This document shows, piece by piece, positions 52,851-62,763 of a stretch of 64,000 nucleotides of DNA. A program made the position numbers and the translations under genes. A model generated the notes under the pieces. It did no database searches. It saw only the letters and a list, made by a program, of their open reading frames with translations, and was not told the origin of the DNA. Origin of the DNA: Bifidobacterium breve. GTDB taxonomy: Bacteria; Actinomycetota; Actinomycetes; Nanopelagicales; Nanopelagicaceae. The stretch's first letter is position 1; each line of letters begins with the position of its first letter. The DNA is taken from contig CAMCXX010000001.1 in NCBI GenBank assembly GCA_945883755.1, positions 88,161 to 152,160 of the forward strand. The letters are read 5' to 3'.

Positions 52851-53834
52851 TTAATTAAATCGATGCTCAGTCTCAATAATTCGAACAGTTTTTGATCTTC
52901 CTCTAATAACTAATGAGTGGCTGACTGCACCAAATGCGGTATGTCTGACACCCTTTAATAACTCGCCATCGGTAATTCCCGTTGCAGAAAAGAAGACATC
53001 ATCAGATGAAACTAAATCATTTGTGGTGTAAACCTTAGATAGGTCATAACCAGCATTTTTAGCAGATTCGCGCTCGCCATCACTGCGCGGATGCAGTTGG
53101 CCTTGAATGACACCACCGAGTGCTCGCATAGCTGCTGCCGTTACAACTCCTTCTGGGGTGCCACCGATTCCCATCAAGATATCAATTCCAGTATTTGGTC
53201 TAGCAGTTTCAATTGCTGCTGCCACATCACCATCTCTAATCAATCTAATTCGAGCGCCAGCTGCTCGTAACTCTTTTAACAAATCATCATGGCGGGGACG
53301 ATCTAACACAATCACAGTTATATCGCTGACATCTACACCCTTTGCCTTTGCTACCCGACGAACATTTTCACCAGCTGGTGCGGTGATATCAATAACTGAT
53401 GCCGCCTCTGGGCCAGTAACAATTTTGTTCATGTAGTAAACATCCTTTGGATCAAACATTGAGCCACGAGGAGCAAGTGCAATCACACTTACTGCACCAT
53501 TTAAACCAGCGGATGTAAGAGTGGTGCCATCAATTGGATCAACCGCTACATCACACTCTGGCCCATTACCATTTCCAACCGCTTCGCCATTGTGCAACAT
53601 TGGGGCATTATCTTTTTCACCCTCTCCAATCACAATTACACCCTGCATATCAACGGTATTTATCATCTTGCGCATCGCAGCAACCGCTGCGCCATCAGCG
53701 GCATCCTTATCACCGCGACCTACCCAAGCAGATGCAGCAACAGCTGCTGTTTCAGTTACTCGAACTAATTCAAGCGCAAGGTTTCGATCTGGATGGCTGT
53801 GCTCCATACCGTTAGATTCTTGTGACATCAGCAC
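52851..53834 (-). CDS. glpX: Class II fructose-1,6-bisphosphatase
   Basis: [53 protein letters not shown]. Confidence 0.95.
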   Translation of the reverse strand: MLMSQESNGMEHSHPDRNLALELVRVTETAAVAASAWVGRGDKDAADGAAVAAMRKMINTVDMQGVIVIGEGEKDNAPMLHNGEAVGNGNGPECDVAVDPIDGTTLTSAGLNGAVSVIALAPRGSMFDPKDVYYMNKIVTGPEAASVIDITAPAGENVRRVAKAKGVDVSDITVIVLDRPRHDDLLKELRAAGARIRLIRDGDVAAAIETARPNTGIDILMGIGGTPEGVVTAAAMRALGGVIQGQLHPRSDGERESAKNAGYDLSKVYTTNDLVSSDDVFFSATGITDGELLKGVRHTAFGAVSHSLVIRGRSKTVRIIETEHRFN

Positions 53835-55068
53835 CTAATTGAGTTAACTGCTTTGCAAAATCAGGGTAGCCACGATCAATATGAAATCCATCCTCAATTA
53901 TGGTCTCACCATCACTGACGAGCGCGGCTAAAACCAAGCCAGCACCTGCTCGAATATCGGTTGCTGCAACTGGTGCGGCCGACAACTGTTCAATTCCAGT
54001 AATCGCTGCGTGATGGCCATCTACTGAAATCTTCGCGCCTAATCTAAGCAGCTCATTAACAAACATAAATCTACCTTCAAAGACATTTTCTGTAACCAAT
54101 GAGGTGCCATCTGCAATTGCATTTAAGGTAATAACCATCGGTTGTAAATCTGTTGGAAATCCAGGATAGGGAAGTGTGGCTACATCAACTGATGATGGTC
54201 GCCGATCCATCTTTACTCGAAAACCACCTTTAGTTGTCGTAACTACCGCACCAGCTGCAACTAACTTATCAAGCGGTAGCTCTAGATGATCTGCTCTGCC
54301 ATTCTCAATTGTTATGTCACCCCGTGTCATGGCAGCTGCAAATGCCCAGGTACCGGCCACTATTCGATCTGGCAAAGTGGCATGTGTTGCTGGCTTTAAA
54401 TTAGCAACACCAGTTATTTCGATGGTGTGAGAGCCCAATCCAGAAATCTTTGCTCCCATGGCAATTAAAAACTCACCAAGATCGACTACATCTGGTTCAC
54501 GCGCAGCGTTATCAATAACAGTTACACCCTTTGCCAAGGTAGCAGCGGTCATTATGTTTTCAGTTGCACCGACACTTGGGAAATCTAAGGTAATTGCCGC
54601 GCCAGTTAATCCATTTGGCGCCTCTGCAATTACATAACCATGCTCTGAGTGAACTTGGGCGCCCATCTGAGTCAAGCCATCAATATGAAAATCTAACCCA
54701 CGAGATCCAATTGCATCACCACCTGGCAGAGCTACCTCTGCTTTTTTAACTCTGGTTAGTAGTGGGCCTAAAACATTTATTGATGCCCGTAACTTTCTTA
54801 CTAAATCATAATCAGCTCGATATGTAATTTGTTCTGGCACATCAATACTCACCTGTGATTGCGCCATATCAATTTTAACAGTGCACCCAAGACGAGTTAA
54901 TAACTCTGCCATGTATTCAACATCTGCAATGTTGGGCAGGTTTGTGATCGTGCTTTTTCCTGGCGCAAGCAGTGTGGCCGCCATCAATTTCAGAGCGGAG
55001 TTTTTCGCACCCGCGACTTTTACAACTCCAGAAAGTCGGGCACCGCCAACTACCCGAAATCGTTCCAT
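53812..55068 (-). CDS. murA: UDP-N-acetylglucosamine 1-carboxyvinyltransferase
   Basis: [39 protein letters not shown]. Confidence 0.95.
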   Translation of the reverse strand: MERFRVVGGARLSGVVKVAGAKNSALKLMAATLLAPGKSTITNLPNIADVEYMAELLTRLGCTVKIDMAQSQVSIDVPEQITYRADYDLVRKLRASINVLGPLLTRVKKAEVALPGGDAIGSRGLDFHIDGLTQMGAQVHSEHGYVIAEAPNGLTGAAITLDFPSVGATENIMTAATLAKGVTVIDNAAREPDVVDLGEFLIAMGAKISGLGSHTIEITGVANLKPATHATLPDRIVAGTWAFAAAMTRGDITIENGRADHLELPLDKLVAAGAVVTTTKGGFRVKMDRRPSSVDVATLPYPGFPTDLQPMVITLNAIADGTSLVTENVFEGRFMFVNELLRLGAKISVDGHHAAITGIEQLSAAPVAATDIRAGAGLVLAALVSDGETIIEDGFHIDRGYPDFAKQLTQLGADVTRI

Positions 55069-55117
55069 AAGACTTATTGTAATTGCCCAACCAGTAATGC
55101 TGGACTAAGGTGCGGTT

Positions 55118-55693
55118 ATGGTTAATTTAACTCGGATTTATACAAAAACTGGCGATGATGGCACTACCTCTCTAGGGGATATGAGCCGAACCTCGAAAAA
55201 TGATCCTCGTCTTGAAGCGTATGCAACTGTTGATGAAGCAAACTCCTCCATCGGTGTAGTTCTAGCACTAGGTCAATTAGCTGATGCCGAAATCATTAAA
55301 TTATTAGTAAGAATTCAAAATGATATGTTTGATGTTGGCGCCGATCTTTGTACTCCAGTAGTTGATAAGCCAGAGCATGAGCCATTGCGAGTTCTAGAGT
55401 CGCAAGTTGAGTTTATCGAGGCACAAATCGATAAGTACAACGCTGAACTAAAACCACTTAAATCATTTGTACTTCCATCAGGAACACCAGCAGCTGCCTT
55501 ATTGCATGTTGCTCGGACAGTTACCAGACGTGCAGAGCGAACAACTTGGCATGCAATTCATAGCTTTGGTGGCGGAGTAAATCCATTATCTGCTAAGTAT
55601 TTAAATCGCTTATCAGATCTACTCTTTGTATTAGCCCGTTATGTAAATAAGGGTGTGGGCGATGAGTTATGGGTTCCAGGAGCTAATCGCTAA
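55118..55693 (+). CDS. PduO-type cob(I)alamin adenosyltransferase
   Basis: RIYTKTGDDGTTSLGDMSRTSKNDPRLEAYATVDEANSSIG; ARTVTRRAERTTW. Confidence 0.94.
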   Translation: MVNLTRIYTKTGDDGTTSLGDMSRTSKNDPRLEAYATVDEANSSIGVVLALGQLADAEIIKLLVRIQNDMFDVGADLCTPVVDKPEHEPLRVLESQVEFIEAQIDKYNAELKPLKSFVLPSGTPAAALLHVARTVTRRAERTTWHAIHSFGGGVNPLSAKYLNRLSDLLFVLARYVNKGVGDELWVPGANR

Positions 55694-56476
55694 CTAGCGA
55701 ATAGGTAGGTAAATATTGCTCGGCAATTTTTCATCTGTTGCTGACTTATGACAGATTGCAGATATATTTCCAACTGCAATTCCTGGTCGAAGCACAGGAG
55801 CACCAACTACTCCAGTTGCCGGATCAAGCGAACCTGGCGTGTACAAAGCCTCATCGCTAATTAATAAAATATTTGCATATGTTTTTGGTTTGAGCAGGCC
55901 ATAAGTTGTTCTTAATGTTCCCAATAAAATTCGCTTTTTTGGATCATTAGGATCTGGCGCCATTACCGTTGATTTAATCTCCCACCATTGACAGGCGAAC
56001 TCTGCGGCAACAATTACAGCCCCACAGGCATTTAGCTCACAATTTTGTACATCTGTTGCTAGACCACTCTTTGCTGAGATCAAACCAATAATCTCTTTAC
56101 CAGTAGGAATCTTTGCGTAAACACCCTTATTCTCCGTGAATTTAACTGGCGGCCAAACTGGTGATGGGGATGGAATTGGAGTTGCTGTCTTTTTCACAAC
56201 CTTTTTCTTCTTCTTTACAACCGGCTTCTTTGTTGTAACAGCTTTCTTAGTTGTAACCGCTTTCTTAGTTGTAACAGCCTTTTTAGTTGGAGTGGCTTTG
56301 GCGGTGGGCTTTGCAGTTGCTTTAGATGTTGCCTTAGCCGTTGGTTTAGCGGTTGGTTTAGCCGTTGCCTTACTGGTTGGCGTAGCTGCCTGAACCGCAG
56401 AGATTGAAAAACTCATCGCAACTGAGATAGCTAGAAGAGTCGCAATTGCCTTCTTTAATCTCACTCTTCGCTCCAT
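55694..56476 (-). CDS. Secreted protein with Lys/Thr/Ala/Pro repeat region
   Basis: Signal peptide, (K/S)ATAKPTAKP and (TTKKAV)n repeats, KKKKKVVKK, then a Cys-containing globular domain. Confidence 0.65.
   Translation of the reverse strand: MERRVRLKKAIATLLAISVAMSFSISAVQAATPTSKATAKPTAKPTAKATSKATAKPTAKATPTKKAVTTKKAVTTKKAVTTKKPVVKKKKKVVKKTATPIPSPSPVWPPVKFTENKGVYAKIPTGKEIIGLISAKSGLATDVQNCELNACGAVIVAAEFACQWWEIKSTVMAPDPNDPKKRILLGTLRTTYGLLKPKTYANILLISDEALYTPGSLDPATGVVGAPVLRPGIAVGNISAICHKSATDEKLPSNIYLPIR
56225..56290. repeat. 18-bp tandem repeat encoding TTKKAV
   Basis: About 3 copies of GCTTTCTTAGTTGTAAC(A/C). Confidence 0.85.
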
Positions 56477-57243
56477 TTAAAGGTTTTAATTGAGAAAATA
56501 AGTCCAATAATTAACCATAAAGTTAAAATAATTGCAGTTCGGCCAAGCTCCCAATTGCCCGCTACCTCTTGCGTAGCAAATGATTCAGGTAAAAATACAG
56601 ATCTCATGCCTTGGGTGAGCCATTTCAGTGGGAAGAGTGCGGCAAATTGTTGCATCCAAACTGGCAGTTCACTAAAGACAAAGAAGACGCCACTGAAAAA
56701 TTGCAAAATAATTACTATTGGCGAAACAATCGCCGAAGCACCGCGGCCACTCTTTGGCACTACAGAGAAGGCGATACCTAAAACAGTAGAACATGCACTT
56801 CCTAAGAGAATCAACCAGGTAAAGGTGATCCACTTTCCTGATGTGGTTGGTATATCTAAACCAAAAAATGCTGCACCAAAACCTAAAAGCAGTGCGGTTT
56901 GTAAAATCATCAAGATAGTTACTAAGTAAGCCTTACCAATGAAGTATGCCGATACTGAGATTGGTCGACCACGTAAACGTTTTAAGGTGCCAAACTCACG
57001 CTCCATTGGGATGGTTATCGCAAGTTGTTGAAAACCGGTATTAACTAAACCTGATGCAATCATGCCGGCCACAAAGTATTGGCTAAAGGTTACGCCGGGA
57101 GCGATAGTATTTTGAAATACTGAACCAAAGATAAAAAGCAGGATCACGGGGAACAGTAAGGTAAAGACAACTGACTCTCGTCCGCGCATAAATACCTTAA
57201 CCTCCATACGCCCGCGCAGTAAACCTAACTTCAAAGTTTTCAT
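56461..57243 (-). CDS. ABC-2 type transporter permease
   Basis: GRESVVFTLLFPVILLFIFGSVF; multi-TM; paired with ATPase. Confidence 0.88.
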   Translation of the reverse strand: MKTLKLGLLRGRMEVKVFMRGRESVVFTLLFPVILLFIFGSVFQNTIAPGVTFSQYFVAGMIASGLVNTGFQQLAITIPMEREFGTLKRLRGRPISVSAYFIGKAYLVTILMILQTALLLGFGAAFFGLDIPTTSGKWITFTWLILLGSACSTVLGIAFSVVPKSGRGASAIVSPIVIILQFFSGVFFVFSELPVWMQQFAALFPLKWLTQGMRSVFLPESFATQEVAGNWELGRTAIILTLWLIIGLIFSIKTFKWSEE

Positions 57244-58103
57244 CTATTCTCACCAATCATTCGCAGATAGATATCCTCAAGATTTGGCCGAATTACTTGT
57301 AATTGTGGAATTTCACCATTAAAACGGGCGCTAAGTTTTTTCAACTCTGCGGTGGGCTCTGATGTTTCTAACTCCTGCATTTGGTCATTCTCTAGCCAGG
57401 TGATTCGGGCGGGTGCATTGCCTCGATCTCCTAGGGTGGCAGGGGTGGCAATCTCAATGATCTTGCCCGCAGTTATCACGCCAACTCGATCGGCCAGCGC
57501 CTCCGCCTCATCTAGATAATGGGTAGTTAAGAAAATGGTTGTTCCCTCACTGCGCAATTTATTTAATAAATCCCAAAAAGCTCTGCGTGCTTCTGGATCA
57601 AAGCCGGTTGTTGGTTCATCTAGAAATAGCAGTTCAGGTGAGCCAATAATTCCAAGCGCCACATCTAACCGCCGTCGCTGACCACCAGATAGATTTCTAG
57701 CTAACTCCTTAGCCTTCTCACGCAGGCCAACCTCATCAATTACCTCATCAACATTGCGGGGATTTTCATAGTAATGCGAGAAGTGTTCAACTGTCTCTTG
57801 CACAGAAAGATCAGCTGCATCAGTGGTGGATTGCAAAACAATGCCAATTTTATTGCGCCATTTGCGCCCTGCTTCACCCTTTGTTGCTGGGTCAAAATCT
57901 AAAACACTGACCTTGCCACCAGTTAGATTTCGAAAGCCCTCTAAAATTTCTACTGTAGTTGTTTTTCCAGCACCATTTGGCCCAAGCAGAGCAAAAATTT
58001 CACCTTGGTAAACAGTAAGGTCGATGCCATCTACTGCGGCCTTCTGGCCATACCGTTTGATCAGACCAGTGATCTCAATCGCTGGCTTTGTGTTTGTGCT
58101 CAT
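57240..58103 (-). CDS. ABC transporter ATP-binding protein (DrrA/CcmA type)
   Basis: LLGPNGAGKTTTVEIL; LSGGQRRRLDVALGIIGSPELLFLDEPTTG; ATG at 58103 preferred. Confidence 0.93.
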   Translation of the reverse strand: MSTNTKPAIEITGLIKRYGQKAAVDGIDLTVYQGEIFALLGPNGAGKTTTVEILEGFRNLTGGKVSVLDFDPATKGEAGRKWRNKIGIVLQSTTDAADLSVQETVEHFSHYYENPRNVDEVIDEVGLREKAKELARNLSGGQRRRLDVALGIIGSPELLFLDEPTTGFDPEARRAFWDLLNKLRSEGTTIFLTTHYLDEAEALADRVGVITAGKIIEIATPATLGDRGNAPARITWLENDQMQELETSEPTAELKKLSARFNGEIPQLQVIRPNLEDIYLRMIGENR

Positions 58104-58161
58104 GGCAACATCCTGCCTTACTTTGTCTTCATTACGGAAGTCGAACTGCAAGAATAGGGCT

Positions 58162-58482
58162 GTGAGTCCACGTAAAAAAAAGAGTGTTAGTAAAAATTCT
58201 CGCATAGATAATGAGCGAGAGATCACACCATCAAAAGTTGAGGATGAGATCGAAGAACATGGTGATGGTATTTATGTGGTTAGAAAAATTACCGGATCAT
58301 CTTCAAATAAACCATACCGCTGCCCAGGCTGTGATCAGGTAATTCCAATGGCAACGCCACATACCGTTGCCTGGCTAGAACATGATGCGGAAACTCGTCG
58401 GCACTGGCATAGCATCTGTTGGAGCAAGCGCAATCAGCGCAAACCAAAGGTTGAGCGCACTCGAAATGCACCCCGTTACTAA
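58162..58482 (+). CDS. Small Cys-containing hypothetical protein
   Basis: GTG at 58162; KPYRCPGCDQVIPMATPHTVAWLEHDAETRRHWHSICW. Confidence 0.75.
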   Translation: MSPRKKKSVSKNSRIDNEREITPSKVEDEIEEHGDGIYVVRKITGSSSNKPYRCPGCDQVIPMATPHTVAWLEHDAETRRHWHSICWSKRNQRKPKVERTRNAPRY

Positions 58483-58513
58483 TTAACTAACTTACTAAAT
58501 TAACAGTTAAGAT

Positions 58514-60043
58514 TTGCAGATGAGCAAAACATTTACCGCCCAAAATCCAGCAACCGCCCAAGCCGTGGGCCAAGAGATCATCGAGTGGGATCAAGCCCAA
58601 GTTTTAAATGCGATCAAAGCTGCAGATGCGGTTAAAGCACAATTAGCACAAAGTGATCCAAGTAAGAGAGCGGCATTATTAAATGCAATTGCTGATTCAA
58701 TTGAGGCGCAAAAGGAAAATTTAGCGCAGATGGCTCATCAAGAAACCGCACTTCCTATGCCACGAGTAACTGGTGAGGTTATGCGAACTGTTATTCAAAT
58801 ACGCGCCTTTGCCACACTTGTTAAAAAAGGTGGACATTTACTACCAATTATTGATTTAGCAGATCCTGATTTTCAACCAGTAGCAAGACCTGATCTGCGC
58901 AAAACCCAACAACCATTGGGAGTTGTTGCAGTATTTGCGGCAAGTAATTTCCCATTAGCTTTTTCAGTTGCAGGTGGCGACACCGCATCAGCACTAGCGG
59001 CGGGCTGTCCAGTTGTTGTTAAAGCTCATCCATCCCATCCAAATACATCTCAATTAGTGTACGAAGCGGTTATCTCTGCAATTCAATCCCAAGGTTTATC
59101 AAAGGATCTATTTGCAATTGTGCAAGGAATAAATCCGCAAATTACCCACTGGTTGGCACAGGCACCAGAGATAACTGCAATTGGATTTACCGGTTCAGGT
59201 TTAGTTGGAAAGTTATTAATTAAATTATCCCAGGAGCGAGCAGTGCCAATTCCAGTTTATGCAGAGATGGGTTCATTAAATCCAGTTTTCTTCACACCAA
59301 CTGCGTTATCTGAAAAAGCGGATGAGTTAGCCAAAGCGGCAATGGATTCAGCCTTACTTGGCAGCGGCCAATTTTGCACAAAACCTGGAATTATTATTGT
59401 GCCAGCTGATAGCAATGGTGATAAATTTATTGCGCAAGTAGAAGAGTATGTAGCTGCGCAAAAGGTGGGGCCACTTTTAAATAAAGGTATCGCAAGTAGA
59501 TTTAGCGATAGCACCGGCAAGTTAGCAAAATCTGCTGGGTTAAAAGTAATCTCTGGTGTAAATAATGCAGATGGCTTCGGCGTCACACCAACCATCTTTG
59601 TAGTTGATTGGGCAGATGTTAAAAATCATGATGATCTATTGGAAGAGCACTTTGGCCCAACCTCTGTAATTATTCGCGCCCCATTTGATCAATTTTTAAC
59701 TGTTGCTAAGGCGATGGCGGGTCAATTAACAGCTGCGCTGCATGCAGGTGCAACTGAAAATGTTAGTGAGCTAGTAAATCAATTAACTCAATTAGCTGGC
59801 CGGGTTATCTGGAATGGCTTTCCAACTGCAGTCTCAGTTACAGCTGCGCAAAATCATGGTGGTCAATGGCCGGCCTCATCCACCCACACCACATCAGTTG
59901 GTTTGGATGCGATCTACCGATTTGTGCGCCCAGTTGTTTATCAAAACTTTCCAGATAATCAATTGCCAGCGCAGCTACAAAACGCCAATCCTTATGGAAT
60001 TGAGCGGGTTGTTAATGGCGAAAGAGGTGTTAAAGCAATCTAA
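58514..60043 (+). CDS. Aldehyde dehydrogenase, alpha-ketoglutarate semialdehyde (2,5-dioxovalerate) dehydrogenase-like
   Basis: AVFAASNFPLAFSVAGGDTASALAAGCPVVVKAHPSHPNTS; GSGQFCTKPG. Confidence 0.85.
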   Translation: MQMSKTFTAQNPATAQAVGQEIIEWDQAQVLNAIKAADAVKAQLAQSDPSKRAALLNAIADSIEAQKENLAQMAHQETALPMPRVTGEVMRTVIQIRAFATLVKKGGHLLPIIDLADPDFQPVARPDLRKTQQPLGVVAVFAASNFPLAFSVAGGDTASALAAGCPVVVKAHPSHPNTSQLVYEAVISAIQSQGLSKDLFAIVQGINPQITHWLAQAPEITAIGFTGSGLVGKLLIKLSQERAVPIPVYAEMGSLNPVFFTPTALSEKADELAKAAMDSALLGSGQFCTKPGIIIVPADSNGDKFIAQVEEYVAAQKVGPLLNKGIASRFSDSTGKLAKSAGLKVISGVNNADGFGVTPTIFVVDWADVKNHDDLLEEHFGPTSVIIRAPFDQFLTVAKAMAGQLTAALHAGATENVSELVNQLTQLAGRVIWNGFPTAVSVTAAQNHGGQWPASSTHTTSVGLDAIYRFVRPVVYQNFPDNQLPAQLQNANPYGIERVVNGERGVKAI

Positions 60044-60056
60044 TCAGTTTAATTAA

Positions 60057-60920
60057 TTATTTGTAATTAATTACTGAGTTAGTGATTGTGCCAATTCCTT
60101 CAATGGTAGTAACAATCTTCTCGCCACCCTTTAGGAATTTCTCTGGCTTAAAGCCCATACCAACACCCTCAGGGGTACCAGTATTAATCACATCGCCAGC
60201 CTTTAACTCCATAAATTGTGTGATGTACCAAATGCAGTGATTGATACCAAAGATTAGATCATTGGTATTTGAGTTTTGTCGGACCTCACCATCAATTGTG
60301 CAAGATAGTTGTAGATTGCTTGGATCAAAACCATTTGCTTTAAGTTCATCACCGGTAACAATCCAAGGACCCATTGGATTAAATGATGGAAATGATTTTC
60401 CCTTTACCCATTGACCGCTTCGTTCAACCTGCCAGTGACGCTCGGAAACATCTTGCGAAACTGTATAACCTAAGATGTAATCAGCGACTGCTTCTGGAGA
60501 TTTTAAGTACAACGCATCTTTCTTTATTACAACACAAAGCTCTACCTCATAATCAGTTTTAGCCGAGTTAGGTGGAACCACAATCTGATCATTGCCACCA
60601 ATTACAGTATCTGGCGCCTTCATAAAGATTACTGGTTCAGCAGGGGCTGCCATACCTGTCTCTTTTGCATGCTTTGCGTAATTTAAGCCAACACAAATAA
60701 CCTTTGTCGGTCTTGCAACTGGTGAACCAAATCTGAAATCTGAGAGCTTTACCTTTGGCCGATTTGAAAGATCAGCCTTTGTTACCTTATCTAGCGCACC
60801 ATTTTCCAGCTCGGTGCGACTCCAATCACTGATTAGATCATCAACAAAGACCGCCTCTGTTTCACTTACGACTACAGCGGGTTTCTCCTTATAAATTTCA
60901 CCTAATCGTGCGATCTTCAT
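60057..60920 (-). CDS. Fumarylacetoacetate hydrolase family protein
   Basis: VGLNYAKHAKETG, DYEVELCVVI, GYTVSQDVSERHWQ, INTGTPEGVGMGF. Confidence 0.9.
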   Translation of the reverse strand: MKIARLGEIYKEKPAVVVSETEAVFVDDLISDWSRTELENGALDKVTKADLSNRPKVKLSDFRFGSPVARPTKVICVGLNYAKHAKETGMAAPAEPVIFMKAPDTVIGGNDQIVVPPNSAKTDYEVELCVVIKKDALYLKSPEAVADYILGYTVSQDVSERHWQVERSGQWVKGKSFPSFNPMGPWIVTGDELKANGFDPSNLQLSCTIDGEVRQNSNTNDLIFGINHCIWYITQFMELKAGDVINTGTPEGVGMGFKPEKFLKGGEKIVTTIEGIGTITNSVINYK

Positions 60921-61035
60921 ATGCGCTCCTTAGTAATTTAAGTTCAGCCAATCTCAGTAATTGACCAGATTTAGCCGATTTGGGGTTTTCAACTACGATA
61001 TGGCAAAACTCTAACACAACCCGCGGGAGCATCTC

Positions 61036-62763
61036 TTGAGCGAAGAAAAGTTTGATCGCCGAAGTCAATATTGGTTTGGTTTAAAAGATAAGGGTGGTTA
61101 CATCCACCGCGAACGACTTCGCAATCAAGGTTATGCGCCAGATGTTTTTGATGGCCGTCCAGTAATAGGAATTGCTAATACCTGGTCAGAGTTAAATCCT
61201 TGTAACGGATCTTTAAAGAATGTTGCTGAAGCTGTAAAACGTGGAGTTTGGGAGGCCGGTGGTTTCCCACTTGAGTTCCCAGCGATGTCATTAAGTGAAC
61301 CACTACAACGACCAACCACAATGCTCTACCGCAATATGTTGGCGATGGAGGTTGAAGAGTTAATCCGCTCTCACCCATTAGATGGTGTTGTCCTACTTGG
61401 TAATTGCGATAAGACACCTCCTGGATTATTAATGGGAGCTGCAAGTGTTGATCTTCCGGCAATCATGATTACCGGTGGACCAATGCTTAATGGTCGCTAC
61501 CGTGGTGAGGCAGTTGGTTCTGGAACTTTAGTTTGGAAGTACAGCGAGCAGGTTCGCAGTGGAAAAATTACCTTTGAAGAGTTTATGGCGATGGAGTCAT
61601 GCTCAGCACGAAGCCAAGGTTCATGTAACACAATGGGAACCGCTTCAACAATGGCATGTGTAATGGAAGCACTTGGAATGCAATTGCCAGGAGCTGCTGC
61701 AATTCCAGCGGTTGATTCACGCAAATTTGCGCTCGCTCATTTGTCCGGCCGGCGAATTGTAAAGATGGTGGAAGAGGATCTTCGTCCATCAAAGGTGCTA
61801 AACCGTAAATCATTTGAGAATGCGATCAAAGTTCTAGCAGCAATTGGTGGATCAACAAATGCAGTAGTTCACCTACTTGCCATCGCTGGCCGAGTTGGCG
61901 TGCCACTTGACCTTGATGATTTCGACAAATTAGCGCGTAATGTGCCAGTTATTTCTAACATGATGCCATCTGGACAATTTTTAATGGAGGATTTCTTTGA
62001 TGCCGGCGGTGTACCAACTGTTATGCAGGAGATTTCAAAGTTAATTCACACCGATCACATTACTGTTACCGGTAAAACTGTTAAGGAAAATATTGAAGGC
62101 GCTGAAAATTGGAACAAAGAGGTAATTACTCCAGCTGATAAACCATTCCAAGCAGCAGGTGCTGGCATTGTGGTTGTTCGTGGCTCACTTGCTCCAGATG
62201 GTGCGATTATTAAAGTATCTGCTGCAACTCCTAAATTGTTAACACATAAAGGAAAAGCTTTAGTATTTAATGAGATCGAGGAGTATTTAAAGGTTGCAGA
62301 TGATCCAAATCTTCCAGTAACACCAGACACAATTTTGGTTTTAAAAAACTCAGGACCAAAGGGCTATCCAGGATTTCCTGAGGTTGGCAATTTACCAATG
62401 CCAAAGAAAATGCTTGATCAAGGTGTAACTGACATGGTTCGAATCTCAGATGCCAGGATGAGTGGCACTGCCTACGGCACAGTGGTATTACATGTTTCAC
62501 CAGAATCAACTGCTGGTGGACCACTTGCATTTGTTGAAAACGGAGATGAGATTGAGTTAGATGTTCCAAATCGTAAATTGAATTTACTTATTTCACCGGA
62601 GGAGCTAGCAAAACGTAAAGCGGCTTGGGTGCCACCAAAACCTAAGGCTGAGCGTGGTTGGAGCAAGATGTATATCGAACATGTGCAACAAGCACACCTT
62701 GGCGCAGATCTAGATTTCTTAGTTGGTAGCAGTGGCGATTATGTGCCACGCCATTCACATTAA
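61036..62763 (+). CDS. IlvD/Edd family sugar-acid dehydratase (L-arabinonate dehydratase-like)
   Basis: NTWSELNPCNGSLKNVAEAVKRGVWEAGGFPLEFPAMSLSEPLQRPTTMLYRN; GNCDKTPPGLLMGAAS; SCSARSQGSCNTMGTASTM; TTG start. Confidence 0.9.
   Translation: MSEEKFDRRSQYWFGLKDKGGYIHRERLRNQGYAPDVFDGRPVIGIANTWSELNPCNGSLKNVAEAVKRGVWEAGGFPLEFPAMSLSEPLQRPTTMLYRNMLAMEVEELIRSHPLDGVVLLGNCDKTPPGLLMGAASVDLPAIMITGGPMLNGRYRGEAVGSGTLVWKYSEQVRSGKITFEEFMAMESCSARSQGSCNTMGTASTMACVMEALGMQLPGAAAIPAVDSRKFALAHLSGRRIVKMVEEDLRPSKVLNRKSFENAIKVLAAIGGSTNAVVHLLAIAGRVGVPLDLDDFDKLARNVPVISNMMPSGQFLMEDFFDAGGVPTVMQEISKLIHTDHITVTGKTVKENIEGAENWNKEVITPADKPFQAAGAGIVVVRGSLAPDGAIIKVSAATPKLLTHKGKALVFNEIEEYLKVADDPNLPVTPDTILVLKNSGPKGYPGFPEVGNLPMPKKMLDQGVTDMVRISDARMSGTAYGTVVLHVSPESTAGGPLAFVENGDEIELDVPNRKLNLLISPEELAKRKAAWVPPKPKAERGWSKMYIEHVQQAHLGADLDFLVGSSGDYVPRHSH

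Noticed and set aside
53534-53838. Plus-strand ORFs opposite glpX
   Set aside because: Antisense shadows of a well-supported gene.
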